Shown: positions 1 to 11,542 of the stretch, in pieces
How the letters are laid out: every line of letters begins with the position of its first letter
How positions within the stretch are numbered: position 1 is the stretch's first letter
Assembly: GCF_963855985.1 (NCBI RefSeq)
Contig: NC_087099.1
Span: 10,632,001-10,696,000, forward strand
Direction of reading: 5' to 3'
Length of the DNA stretch: 64,000 nucleotides
Source of the DNA: Ostrinia nubilalis
Taxonomy: Eukaryota > Arthropoda > Insecta > Lepidoptera > Crambidae
Program-made: the position numbers and the translations under genes
The notes under the pieces: generated by a model
The model's input: only the letters and a program-made list of their open reading frames with translations
Told to the model about the DNA's origin: nothing
Databases searched by the model: none

Positions 1-1584
1 AGCCAATTTCATAAGAGAAAGGGTTGGTTATTATTCACCGCAGACGTATTAAAATGGGAGTCGTTTTATGAAAATTAAATACGGGGTCTGTTTGACCCTT
101 TGTCTATGACCACATGTGCCCCGTATGCAAATGACGCATGGATCGGGTTTCGGCCAACAATACCTAGTTTGATTAGGTGCATAGCTTAAACTTGGGTTAC
201 GGTTACCTCACTCTACGTTATTTCCAAATACATATTTTGGGCCCAATAACCTTTTGAATTGGAATATTGGAAGTCGATGAAACACAAAACAGTTTTTAGT
301 AAATTGATTAGTTTTGTCATAAAAACCAATCCTAAACAATCTCTCCAGTTAGGTAGGTACTTATCTGCAATAAAAGCTCCTATGCGCCATTTAAAAATGA
401 TTTGGTAAGAAAAAGTGTTTTCGATCGGACAAACTATAATGTATGGGAAGTCGCGGTCTAATATCGTCTTTTTCACGAAGCAAACAATAATTTTTACAAC
501 CACTTAACATTCCTGACCGAGAGTCAAATCCAAGAATTCTTACTATTCCTAATCCACCCATCTCTATTGTGCCCGGCCTATTTCTGTATCCGTTAAAATC
601 CAACATATAAAATCATTAGCGAGCCCGGCAAACGTATGTGGCGGTTATATGTCATTCTGTCAACTAAATGCGTTTTGGTTTAACTGAAATTGCATGATAA
701 TTTTGATTTTAGAATCCGACACGACCGCGTTGACACGTCATGAAAAATATTGCGCGAATTGTACCTACGCTCGTATGCGCGGTGCATTCTCGATTTATGA
801 GGCCGACTGTACTGGTGTCCGTTTTTGTTTTGGACGTGCTACGGTAATTTGTAAATGCAAACAATTATTTCGTCATAAAGTTGGTAGAGTTTCGTGATAC
901 TGAAACCGACATTTTTATGGAAAAAGGATGCATTTGACTACATTTCGTTTATTAACTCTGATTTTGACCGTTAAAAGTTTAATTATATTTCCAATTACCT
1001 ACTATAATTCTCCTTTAATTACCAACATGTTAGAGTATAGATTATCAGCATCGGCAACAACAAAGTAAAGGCTGTATAGTGGGCGAATCTCATATCTGTG
1101 CACTTGTACTGAGTAATTGAAGGTAAGGCACTGTACCGAATGAGGTCAGCTCAGATAATAGCTCAAAAGTACGCCGTGTATTTGATACGTTTAACGTTGT
1201 AGGGCTTGAGACATTAGTTGGTAAGTACAGCAAGCACATCAAGCTTACATAGTGGCCTCTTAACTCCTTGTAATACAGATTATTTTGCAATAAAAACGTG
1301 TAGTCTGAGCCTACATCGACCGTGGCACGCATAGCAAAAAATACGAATAAAACATACGTCGATGACATAATTGTTCCAGAATAGTGTAACTTAAGTAATG
1401 TGCATAGCAAATTATGTTAAAGTAAATAAATAACAGACTCGTTGTCTGTGGATAGTTTCCTTTTTGTAATTTGAATACTGGAATTCATTATCGAACTAAT
1501 CAATAAGGTAAACAATTTTTTCATGTGAAAAACAAAGTAGATGGACTTATGTTTGATGTTGCTAAATAAGTAGGTCACAAAATG
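1..1584. other. no recognised gene
   Basis: Unique-looking AT-rich sequence. Short open frames occur on both strands (213-503, 391-606, 694-897, 1090-1410) but overlap each other or lack any recognisable domain. The only one I hesitated over is 694-897 on the plus strand, whose predicted 67-residue product has six cysteines; see the findings. No repeat ends, tRNA or promoter were recognised. Confidence 0.5.
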
Positions 1585-1588
1585 TATC

Positions 1589-2322
1589 TGTTACAGGAAA
1601 TGTATGAAATCCGTCATTGTATACAATTCCTAGGATTTGTGTATAAGTCCTAAAATCACCCGGAAATGTGTGATGTAAATTATATTAGACACATTTCCTA
1701 GGAAATTTACACATTTCCTAAACAGCAATCGGAAATGTAATTAAGATTTCTTTTTTTTCTCCGAAACTTAAATGGTGCTACCGCGCCGCGGCCGCTGTGT
1801 ATGTGTAAGGTCGCAAGTCTAACCTAACCTAACCGAGATTTTGTTATCCAGCTACAGGAGTACTAAAACCTTCATGTCAATAATAGCTTAACAAAAGAGA
1901 TGTTAAAATTAGGGTTTTCCAATACTTCAGCGTAATATGCGTGATGCCGAAAGAAAGGTATGCCAATAGGCAAATTTTTTTTCAGCCAAAGTATAATAGT
2001 GCGGAAACAACTTTCAGGCTAAACAATAATAGTTGTGAGTTAAAAGTACCTATCGGTCAATGTGGTTTGTCTAAATGAAATTTTAGGCGTACTGAGGGGC
2101 ACCCGATCACACGACCGCGCTTGTGCCGCTTAGTTTTATACATTTCCTAATACAATATTGGAATTCTATAAAATTCCTAGGAAAAGTATACATGTCCTAG
2201 GATATGTGCGTATTAAAAAATCTCTGAAGCAATATTTCATACATTTCCTAAATAGCTTTGGAATTGTATACATTTCCTAGGAATAGTATACAATTCCTAG
2301 AATTCATACATTTCCTGTAACA
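1589..2322. mobile_element. 734-bp MITE with 20-bp terminal inverted repeats and CCTAGG palindromes
   Basis: The two ends are perfect 20-bp inverted repeats (1589-1608 begins TGTTACAGG; 2303-2322 ends CCTGTAACA). Both are flanked by TATC (1585-1588 and 2323-2326), a plausible 4-bp target duplication. Inside the ends lie many variants of an ACATTTCCTAGGAAATGT-like palindrome, with five CCTAGG cores (1629, 1697, 2176, 2196, 2276) clustered in the first 150 and last 200 bases. The middle holds unrelated sequence including a NotI-type GCGGCCGC and a short CCTAA run. No transposase is encoded, so the element is non-autonomous. I do not know its superfamily; a 4-bp duplication is compatible with several cut-and-paste groups. 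Confidence 0.8.
1821..1834. repeat. short interstitial telomere-type CCTAA run
   Basis: AACCTAACCTAACC inside the MITE interior, matching the insect telomere unit TTAGG on the other strand. Too short to imply a telomere fusion. Confidence 0.5.
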
Positions 2323-2326
2323 TATC

Positions 2327-2769
2327 CAAATTGTAAAATTAACATTAACCAACTTTTATTGGTAAAAAGTAACATATATCCCAAACTCTTATGGTAAAAC
2401 TTCGAAAAACCATCTAATTTCTTATATTTTACCAATTGGTAAATCCTAACATTTACCTAAGATTTACGGGTTTCAGTTACTAAGTTTCAGTAACATAGAT
2501 ACAAAATGTTGGCAATATCATGAGTAGGTCTAAAAGATAGGTCGTGTCACGGGTGATTGCCCTTAAAGTAGGTAAATTGATCGACAGCCAGACAGACTGA
2601 TGTCATTACTAAACCCAGCAAATTGAGGAATCCACTTGTCAACGAATCTTTGATGACATCTAGCTCACGATAACTGTCAAACGCTGATGCGATCACTGCT
2701 CGAAATAAGACTTCATTTGTTTCATTGTGGTATTAGATTACAGCTGGATTATATTAAAGTTTCGTGAAA
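2327..2769. other. no recognised gene
   Basis: AT-rich spacer between the MITE and the Helitron relic. It has short TTACCAATTGGTAAA-type symmetric stretches near 2435-2450. Nothing else was recognised. Confidence 0.5.
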
Positions 2770-3024
2770 TCTATACTTACTAATATTATAAAGCTGAAGA
2801 GTTTGCTTGAACGCGCTAATCTCAAGAACTATTGGTCCGATTCGAAAAAAATATTTTTGTGTAGTACCTATAGCCCATTTTTAGAGGAAGGCTTTATGCT
2901 AAATAACATCACGCTACTTACAGCCAATAGTAGCGGAGAAGTAAAGAAAAATGTTGCAAAAACGGGAAATCTTATTCAAACTATTTTCACGCATACGAAA
3001 TCGTGGGCAAAATTTAGTACCTAG
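2770..3024 (+). mobile_element. non-autonomous lepidopteran Helitron (about 255 bp)
   Basis: The left end reads TCTATAC followed by TACTAATATTATAAAG, the typical start of lepidopteran Helitrons, inserted after an A. The interior carries the familiar phrases GAACGCGCTAATCTCA, GGTCCGATTCG and AACATCACGCTAC of this family, recognised from memory. The right end is CTAG followed by T (3021-3025), the expected CTRR terminus. The last about 20 bases before the end (AAAATTTAGTAC) differ from the usual hairpin, so the copy is decayed. The open frame 2764-3024 is a by-product of the element, not a gene. Confidence 0.8.
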
Positions 3025-4865
3025 TGGCCTATACAGTAGAAAAACATCATACGGCACTGAGACATTGTACCTAATAGGTGGGTAAGTAAGTTTAGATAAC
3101 GCTTATCCTGAACAGGTTTAATTCCGAGTTGTATAAGTTATCTGAGAGTTACACGTGTTTTTGGAAATTCCGTCTTTAAACTTAACTGGTTAAATTGAGG
3201 ATTGATGATTTTTTGGCAAATTCATTGTTGAAATTTTTTGTGCTTTTTGTTCTAAAAAGGTGCATAAAATAATGCTTGTTACTTTGAACGCTTTCAGATG
3301 ACAATACTTCGAGCGAGCGAGACAAAGCTTAAATAATTCACGGTCTATGTTACAGCTAGAATTATTTAACAGTCGAAAGCTGCTGTGACTAAATCCGTAG
3401 TAGTTAGTATACATTTAGGAGCTTTCATAGTTTTACCTATCTAGTTAAATGTGTTTTGATAAAGTCACACGAGAAATGTGATCTGTGAACAGTCTGTACA
3501 GCCGACTATGATTTTGTTACAAAATCGTCCATAATGCAATAAAATAAGAACCACAGTGTAGCTTGACGTCCTCGTCTGTAAAAATGCAGCAGTGGTAGTC
3601 GATAAAGCGAAGTACCTTTTACCAATTGTCTTACCTTTACTGGTTAGTACCAGTTTTCACCGGTATACAGTTTTGACTGTAACATCCACAGACTATGACC
3701 CCTGTTAGGCCGTTCAAGTCTAGCTTTAACCAGGTCAAGGAAGTGAACATTTGAGAAGGCAGCCCACTCTCAATGTTCTCTATGTAACGTTGCAACGCTT
3801 TTATGTGAGCACGTAGGTAGGTACTTTTATTTGTGACTAGATTTAACGATCCTTTTTGGTAATTAACCATTTTTTATTACCTATATCAGTACAATAAATT
3901 AAAAAAAAAACAACAAGAAATGTCGAGTACTTTAAAATTACTGAAATCAGTGAACATGAGATCGATTTCAACGTTAATTGACCTAAAAAAATATATGTAC
4001 TCATAGAGCCGTATGTAGTAATAACTCGATACACACGAGTTGAAAATATTTGTTACCTTCACAAAAAATAAACTTTTGTTTCTACCAACAAAACAAAATC
4101 TCTTTTTTAACCCTCACAAAACAACAATTAATTCTCTCTACATAACGCAACATGCATTCTGATCAGCAAAACAGGGTTGGAACAACAGAACTAAATCACA
4201 ACTTTCATAGTCTGATTGTCTTAACACTTAACCCTTTCACTGCTCGCGTCATAAACTCGGGGAATCGCACAAAAATAACATAATGCCATTTGCATATTTC
4301 GCTTTGTTTTTTCACCGCGGTGGGTTTCAAATGTCACCGCAGTCTGGGGTGCGAAAAGCCCCATTAAAGGGGGTTTAGTGTATTAAAAATCGTTTCACGT
4401 CCTTTACATTCTTGAGGTTATAGCGTTAGTGAGTTCGACCGCGAAACGGGGTGAATTTTTATGTAATAAATAAAAGGGAACCGACGTAAATAACGGATGA
4501 TGTTTCACGACGAATGTATAATCGGATTGTTTGCGACTAATTTATTGTTATTGAAATTTTTTGAAGAAGTAATAATTCAGTGACAGGTTGCATTAAAAGA
4601 AATAGGCGTTTGTTTGGCGAGTTACTCAAAACATGTATTGTTAAGGTAAATAATGCTTAATCATAAAAAAAATCTGGGTTAAGTTGTTTGAATTTAACAG
4701 AACCGATATAGATACTTACATAAATATTGTATCGCAGTGGCAGACCTTTAGTAAAGAGGTAAAATAAGACCTTAAAATTTCAGCCAAACCTGCATCGCGA
4801 TCAGCCTGCGTGTGCGACGGCGATGGCGATGGCGATCAATGCGTTTAAGTCTGATCGCCATAGAA
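3025..4865. other. no recognised gene
   Basis: Mostly unique AT-rich sequence with frequent stops. The block 3620-3880 is more balanced in composition and open on the minus strand in two overlapping frames without a recognisable product. A GGCGAT triplication sits at about 4820-4835. Confidence 0.5.
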
Positions 4866-5006
4866 AATCAAACTGTTTCGCCTTCACGAATCGTTCTAAG
4901 GCTCCTTGAGTTGCCACTACCCTAAGACGCGTAACACCTAAACCTAACCTAACCTAACCTAACCTCCTCGGAGACTTGAAGTCTACACGGGCGGAACTAA
5001 GTCGTC
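4866..5006 (+). repeat. dispersed repeat, copy 1, with telomere-like expansion
   Basis: This 141-bp segment aligns end to end with 5222-5361: both run from AATCAAACYGT through CGCAACACCTAAACCT to the CCTCCTCGGAGACTTGAAG block and GTCGTC. Copy 1 has a (AACCT)5 run that copy 2 lacks. The spacing is about 356 bp, in direct orientation. The element class is unknown to me. Confidence 0.7.
4941..4965. repeat. interstitial (CCTAA)n tract, five units
   Basis: Five perfect AACCT units, i.e. the insect telomere repeat TTAGG on the minus strand, at the point where the sister copy at 5222-5361 has a single CCTACC. This looks like local slippage within a repeat rather than telomere healing. Confidence 0.8.
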
Positions 5007-5221
5007 ATAGGATCTTAAAAGATAAACCAATAAGTAACAGAGGTAGCAGAAAGTAGATACTGAAAATGTGGCTATAATTATGATACCTATTATAGTCAAT
5101 TTCTAAACGAGATTTTTGACATTGATAGGAGTTGGTGTGACCAGTGATTCTTCTACTAAGAATTTTGACTATATCGTATGTTCAATTGGATATAAGAAAA
5201 AAGATTGTGCTTTTCGTAGCG

Positions 5222-5361
5222 AATCAAACCGTTTTTGCCTTTACGAATCTTTGTAAGACTTTGCTCTCTTTGGGTTGCCAATTTGCCATTATCCTAAGTC
5301 GCGCAACACCTAAACCTACCTCCTCGGAGACTTGAAGTCTACAAGAGCGGAAGTAGTCGTC
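5222..5361 (+). repeat. dispersed repeat, copy 2
   Basis: Direct-orientation partner of 4866-5006 without the telomere-like expansion. The repeat probably continues to about 5460 through a more GC-rich stretch that is open on both strands (5224-5457 minus, 5332-5529 plus). No protein family was recognised in those frames. Confidence 0.65.
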
Positions 5362-5696
5362 CCGGCAATAACAGTTCCGCTGCCGACACTCGGCTCGCTT
5401 CCGTCGTCTGCGAGGGAGCACTTCCTCCGAATTGTTTATGTCTTCGGCAAATACCAAATGACAAGTGAGCTCATTTGTTTTATTGCTCTATTTTTTGGGA
5501 GGTTGAAAAAAGATTTTTTATATTTTTAAAGTGGATCAATTTGATAGATTTGGCGATTTTACACAATTTTCTGCATGGTCCTTTTTCTATGGACTGTATT
5601 TTGTAAGTAAAGCGATTCGACGAGGAACTGCTGCTAAGTTTCTGGGTACCGCTAACTATTCGCTGACGGATCTAGGGACGCTGAATAATAGGTTCA

Positions 5697-5868
5697 TTTG
5701 AAAATTCCAAATAACTTGAAAAAATCGAAATGCCTAAGTGTTCGATCGAAGTTCATCCAGTGTCTAAGTAGCTCAGTTGGAAGAGCACTCGCCCGGCAAG
5801 CGGAAGGTCGAGGGTTCAATTCCCGCCTTAGGCAGTTAGATTTTTTCAAGTTATTTATAATTTTCAAA
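5697..5868. repeat. inverted repeat enclosing a tRNA-like sequence
   Basis: The 30-bp arms 5697-5726 and 5839-5868 are reverse complements at 28 of 30 positions. Just inside the left arm, TGCCTAAG (5731-5738) also complements CTTAGGCA at the 3' end of the tRNA-like sequence. The tRNA-like sequence thus sits in a palindromic unit of 172 bp. It could be a MITE that captured a tRNA, or the remnant of two head-to-head tRNA copies. Confidence 0.75.
5762..5834 (+). tRNA. degenerate tRNA or tRNA-derived pseudogene (anticodon position GGC)
   Basis: The sequence folds as a cloverleaf. The acceptor GTCTAAG pairs fully with CTTAGGC followed by discriminator A. The D stem is GCTC/GAGC, and the T loop TTCAATT fits the B-box consensus. 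The anticodon stem CTCGC/GCGGA has a C-A mismatch. The loop CCGGCAA would present GGC (alanine-type) but has C instead of the near-universal T at position 33, and the T stem has an A-G mismatch. These faults and the enclosing inverted repeat argue for a pseudogene or a mobile tRNA-derived unit rather than a working tRNA. No CCA is encoded, as expected in a eukaryote. Confidence 0.5.
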
Positions 5869-5889
5869 TTAGTTTGAGATGCAACTCTT

Positions 5890-6172
5890 AACGCTAAAAA
5901 TTAAATAATAATAAAATAAATATCCTTAGACATTTTTACACTGCGCTTCTAGTCCCGAACTAAGCAAAGCTTGTACTATGGGTACTAGACAACGGATATA
6001 AACATACTTAAATACTTTTTTTTTGTAAATACATACTTATTATACATAGAAAACACCCAGTCCAATACAAACAAATATGATCAGGCACACAAATGTTTGT
6101 ACTGTGCGGGAATCGAACCCGCTACCTCCGGAATAGTAGTCCGTTTCGAACCACTACACCAAACGGCCGACT
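5890..6172 (-). mobile_element. tRNA-derived SINE (resembles noctuid SINE families)
   Basis: On the minus strand the head (about 6172 down to 6100) has a polymerase III A box of the TGGTGTAGTGG type (near 6151-6163) and a B box GGTTCGATTCC (within 6108-6120). The body reads through TTTGTATTGGACTGGGTG and ends near CATAGTACAAGCTTTGC and an AT-rich ATTTATTTTATT tail. I recognise these phrases from a very common lepidopteran SINE, possibly the HaSE group, but the exact family is from memory. Transcription would come from the internal promoter. Mobility depends on a partner LINE. Confidence 0.8.
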
Positions 6173-7969
6173 ATTATATATAGGTTCATATTTTATGTAG
6201 ATACATTTATTTTATTTTTGTTAATATTGTATTGTTTGCAAGGAAACTATAACAAGTATCGAAATATAAATTGATAATTAAGTAAAATATCTAACTAAAC
6301 TACTGAAACAGGTGAATAACTAGTGCATAACAAACAACATAAGAGTTGGATAATTAATTCCAATAGTAATTAACGATGATAAAACTACAAATTTATGAGC
6401 AAATGGAGCGTTATTGTCACCGAAAAATGCTATTTTTATGGTATCTCCACTCCCCCACCATTTATGCCATCTGATGGCAATGACGATTTATTGCCATTAG
6501 AATATGGAAATACGCCGCCGGCTGCACTGGGTACTCGGCTGCTTTTAATTTCATCGAAATTAATGAGTATTAGGCAATTTTATTAAGTTATGTTATTAGA
6601 GAAGTATGCTGATTAGCTCTTATCTTCGAATCTAAACATCTTGATCTTTATAACCTAATCTTGAACAACTATCAGAATGTGTGTTCTGTCTAACATAGCT
6701 AAAAATATTCTTTCGATATTTTATTTATAAGTAGTTTTCAGTTAAAAATTACTTCAAATTTAAAAAATATAATTTAATATTCATTCTAATTATAACTTAC
6801 TAGAAGTAAATAATGTTGAAAGATAAAATTATTAAAGCGTTTTATGTATTTGCGTATGTTATTTATGTAGTTATGTTAAAATACACGTGTTTGTTTACCA
6901 TTTAACATGCATATCACATATTCATAGAACATGTCCATAATTTACTTTCTTACAAACAGACCTGTTACCGTCCGCTCAAAAGTGAAAGCGATGGAAAATT
7001 CTAACAGTTACATAAAAAGTATCTACCAAACATGCCACCCCATAGAGAACCAATAAGAACAATAATAAATAACTGTTATCATATTTCGAGTATGCTCCTG
7101 GCCGCATCGAGAAAGATCCGAACCAATATATCACTAGGAATTTACGAGGTAAGATACGACAGGAAAATTGCAAGAATGGTGGCGCAATCTATCTTAGTTG
7201 GGTTGGGGGGAGGCTGGGCCATGCTAGGGTGGGGCGAGGGGAAACTTCGAGAGGTTATTAGTCCAAGCATCTGTTGTGAGGGCGTGATGAAAGTAAGGGT
7301 ACACGGTAACAAATCTAATTGCTCGGTAGGCGCTCGTAGGCTGAGTAATGGCGCCTCATGTGGTACCAAAGCAATTTGTTATACCTGGTCACCTGAGTTC
7401 AGTTAAGGTCCGGTCGGGATTTTTCCGGGTTATCTAGATGGTGCGGGCAATATAGGGTTACGTTCAAAATTGTGACTGTCTTTTTTTTTTCAAATTCTTT
7501 TAATTTCTTTTGTTAAATTAATCAGGCTCTATTTTGTATCGAAAAAGAAACATTTCTTAGGGTACAAATAATTAAACTTTCAATGCATTTGACCGACCGA
7601 CTTTGTCTTAGTGCAATCACGATATACAGTAAATTTTTATACCTATAAGTAGCAATACGGGAAAGTACTATTTAGGTACTAAATCTAAGTATCAATTATT
7701 ATATTTTCAAAAAATTAAGAAACAACTTCACTAGTCTTACAAAGTTTTCCCTAGACGACGCTCATAACATAATATCGCGCCATCAAGCTATTATAAACAT
7801 AATTAATGCCAGCGTTCCGTTTCATCGCTCGTTAGAATAGAGCCTACGTCCAGTACTTCTGAGTAGCTACCATTCTCTATTTCGGAGAAAGCTGTAGGCG
7901 GCGAACTTTTTGTAGGCCCGTTTGACGCGAGATAACGAATACGAAAACTCAACTTCCACTGTACCCACC
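6173..7969. other. no recognised gene
   Basis: 6173-6970 is AT-rich spacer. 7020-7420 is more balanced and open on both strands (7032-7406 plus, 7142-7369 minus), with a G-rich run near 7200-7240. I recognise no protein in it, and a conserved non-coding block is as likely as a coding one. 7421-7969 shows nothing. Confidence 0.45.
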
Positions 7970-8230
7970 TCATACAATCTTTTTATGCTTATCTTTCTGT
8001 GATTTATGGCTCGCCGTGCAACGGGAAAGAAAGGAGGTATACAAAAGTAATTTATTTTTTACGTTTGTTTTTCTTGTCTTTCCATCGGCGCTGGCCACGA
8101 GCGGACATGTTTTTCGAGTTAGCATTTTTGAAATGTCCCAACATGATTTATTGTTTGACCCCGCGTGGGCGTGCTTAGCCGATCGGTATTTCGGATTTAA
8201 ACGCATAAATCATAATGCATAAATACAATA
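7970..8230. promoter_or_regulatory. possible enhancer block with an Exd/Hox-type site
   Basis: A block of balanced composition open on both strands. It contains TGATTTATGG (8000-8009), a perfect match to the insect Extradenticle-Hox composite consensus TGATTTAYGG. Further TAAATCATAATG and ATAAAT motifs lie at 8205-8225. The site is seen directly; enhancer function is inferred from motif knowledge in Drosophila. Confidence 0.25.
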
Positions 8231-11200
8231 AATGTCACCTCTTTATTATGTTGATTTGTGGAGTGCGACTCCCAAAATATGGCCGCGTTAAAATAAAACT
8301 GCGATAAGGAAACGTCAAAACTGGTTTCTGTCTTTTTTGATAGCATCTATGTTTTACCTTCTTACAACGTATTTGGGAGTTGAAGTATTTTCAAAGTGAA
8401 GTAAATTATTTTATTCATCCACTGTAAGTGTAAAAATACTGCCAATCTCGTAAAACCTTACAGCGAAAGGTCCACGTGAGATTTCGGAACGACTGTTACA
8501 TTACATTTGAGCAGTCGTCAATTGTTTTGTTATGACATTTTTGTGCTTTAAACCACTGAAGGGCGCGTATTTTCATTAACCGGTATAATTTATGTACATT
8601 AAAGAAAACCGCTACGCACACGAATTTCTCACAGAAGCGGCGACTCGTTTCTAAAACTGTATCTCGGTTAATGTCGGTAAAAAGTTCACACGTTCGACAA
8701 GTATGTTCTCTCAATTAAGCGTCTTTACCGGACATAAGAACGAATTATTCATGATCTGGCCAGACGACATGTCACCAATGATTTATAAAAACCGGCGAAG
8801 CGCGTGTCGGACATCACAAGCCAGAGTTCTGTAGTACCGGCTCTGTAGTACCAATGGTATTCTCGAAAATTCTAATCAAATCCTATCACGTCTTGTACTT
8901 ACCTAAATACATGACAAGATAGATGTATGTCTTGTGTTGACATCGAAAAATTTAAAACTGATGATTATGATTTAGTTTTCTTGGGAACGGTTTTTAAGCT
9001 GATTTTGATTGAAGAATAACGGTTACGTTTGTTTTGAATTTTCTGTGTTGATTTTAAGATCTCGGTAAACCTATTGAAAGATGCTTTGTAACTATAAAGA
9101 CGTCTTTAAAAATATATTTGGTAGTAGCTAGATGAAAAAGTAACTAACTAAACTGTAAAGGTCATTAAATTAATTGATAATGATGATGACGATATTTTCC
9201 GTATAAAAAAATTCAAAAAAATATGAACATTATTCCACTGCTAAAAGCAATTGGAAAATTGGTCCTTAATGAGTCAAGAAAATTGGTTTGATTAATGTAA
9301 TAATGTCATGACATTCAATTTTAATGTAATGGATAAAAAAATAGTTTATTTAAAAATAGAGCGTGTTTTTGTTAAAGAATCCTTTTGATAATTTCCATGT
9401 GACTTAATTAAAACCCTTGCTTACAGGTACGTCGCTTACCCAGAGAAAGTTTACGCATTTTCGACCGTTAGAAGGTATGTAATGTTTGTAATTATAACGT
9501 GTAATTATTTCTCCAGTTAACATGAATTTTCCGTCATTCTTTGAGGTAATGTTCACTTAAAAAAGGTTATTGTCGAGCATGTCTAAAATATTCCGGTTAT
9601 TAGGTTTCAGCGATCATTATCTTTTATGTCAGCGGCAAGTCAAAGTTCGTGCAAATATTGCTATTAAACAAGTAAAAACTAGCTATAAAAAGTTTTTATG
9701 AACCGCAATTATTTGCTCAACAAGTAAGTAAAGTTTCACATTATATAAGTAAAAATATAATTAGCCACTTCTTCAAGTGTCCGATTCCCGCATTTGACTG
9801 CAACGCAAGCCCCAATTGCATCGCGAATGCAGCGAGCCCATCAAAAACAAAGCTCACGTGATATCCTACAAAAAAGCATGCATTATGAAGATTGCGCATC
9901 TAGCCAAGCGGAGCAACGCCTAGCAACAGTTGCCAAAAATCGCGCGATAAATAAAACGGCGGCATACTGCATGCATTATGACCATACCTTATCTTAGTGA
10001 ATTTGAAGCCAAGAGTCGGCCATTAAAATGCATTAAAATTACCTGTCTCGAATGAAAAATAAGCGGTGCTTGCGCACGTTTAAGACCAAAAGAGAAATTA
10101 CTGTTTGTCGAACTGGATTGAGTAATTTGTGTACATTAAACGGTCTTTAGAGTTCTCTGGACAACAGGAACCCGGTCCTGTGGCTTCAATTAACTAATTA
10201 ACAATCAACCAGTTAAACATTTCGGTTGAACACCAAATATGGGATCGCCTTACATAAATTGGAGTAATAATTTTATGTCTTCATTAAATTGAGGTTCCTT
10301 ATAAGATTGTAAAGTAAATATTGATTAAAAGTAAAGTAGAGTAATCGTGATTTAAATTACAATTATTTTGTCATCCAAAGAGTTTCCCGCAAATACTTAA
10401 TTTGTCAAAATTAAAAGGAAATTTGACAGGCTTTTAAATCTCACGGGACATCATGGCGTGCAACAGATTAAAAAATGATTGGTTTAATAAAAGAATGATA
10501 TCTATAAACTATACTATCCTCATTCCTCGATTATTCCAAGTACCCGTACATTTTCAGACTCGCACTTACCACTTACGTGTTTGAGGCCACCCCACGCGTG
10601 GGGCCACGTGATTGTATGGCGCATCAGTGAATTACTGGTCGCACCGGAGGGTGGACGAATTGATTCTATGGAACTGAAACTTCAATGGAACGTGGAGAAA
10701 TTACCAGTGTCCATGCAATCATTAAGGTCTTGGAAAAGCGGTACGAATGACTGTTATTAGTGGGGGTGGTAAATGGTAGCGTGTGATTCTTTGTGGTTTT
10801 TGTAAAAGCGTCTCTTTTTGAGATGGGAGTGGGTTATTTTGAAATACAAACATAAGGGTACTCAGATTCATGTTACACTTATGAAAATTTTATGGTTTTA
10901 AAATATGATGTGTCAATATTTATTTACTTAAAGCTTAGACTGAAGTACATAGATGAATAGTCAAAAAAGTATAAAACAAAAAAGCAAAACATAAAAACAT
11001 TTTAAATTGGCTGCCTACTTGTGTCAAATAGTTTGTTTTGTTTCATTTCAACATATAAATACTAAATGAATAATAGAATTAGCTGTTCTCAGTAAATTTC
11101 AACATAATAGAGCTCTGTTGCGGTGAATCACGTAGGTCTATTCGCATTCCGACCATATCGCAGCCTCTCGATTAGAAGTACGTGTCGCGGGTAAATTGCG

Positions 11201-11360
11201 CAACCGGTCTTACTGACAACTAACCGGTCGTGGTTGACATTTTTTAGAAATTAAATTATTAACATTTATTCCATATTTTGAACCTGCACTTTAAGAATTG
11301 AGTTGGCCAATTTATTGTCTCTTAAAAATTTGACATTTCAGACACGGTTTTGTATGACTA
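8231..11360. other. no recognised gene
   Basis: Mainly unique AT-rich sequence. Points of note: GCATGCATTATGA is present twice, about 9877-9889 and 9970-9982, within a 200-bp balanced block. A perfect 14-bp palindrome CCCCACGCGTGGGG lies at 10590-10603, followed by the E-box CACGTG at 10605-10610. A fragment near 8795-8850 resembles a dispersed lepidopteran repeat. No gene was supported. Confidence 0.45.
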
Positions 11361-11542
11361 TCTATCTAAATACTCAAAGGTAACTGACTGACTGAAATAG
11401 TGATCTATCAACGCACAGCCCAAACCACTGGACGGATCGGGCTGAAATGACGTAGGCATTCGCTAAGAAAGGATTTTACGAAACTCCACCCCTAAGGGGG
11501 TAAAACGGGATCCACGCGTACGAAGTCACGGGCGGCCCCTAG
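11361..11542 (+). mobile_element. non-autonomous Helitron relic (about 182 bp)
   Basis: It starts TCTATCTAAATACTC after an A. It contains the phrases AACGCACAGCCCAAACCA and GGACGGATCGGGCTGAAA and a run ending in ACGCGTACGAAGTCACGGGC, known to me from lepidopteran elements. It ends CTAG followed by T (11539-11543). A central part normally present in longer copies is missing here. It has no coding capacity. Confidence 0.65.

Noticed and set aside
4941..4965. Chromosome end or telomere fusion point
   Set aside because: Only five units, inside a repeat with a sister copy lacking them.
5762..5834. Functional tRNA-Ala gene
   Set aside because: C at position 33, stem mismatches and an enclosing inverted repeat make function unlikely; kept only as a tRNA-like sequence.
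7032..7406. 124-codon plus-strand frame
   Set aside because: The minus strand is also open (7142-7369); no similarity recognised.
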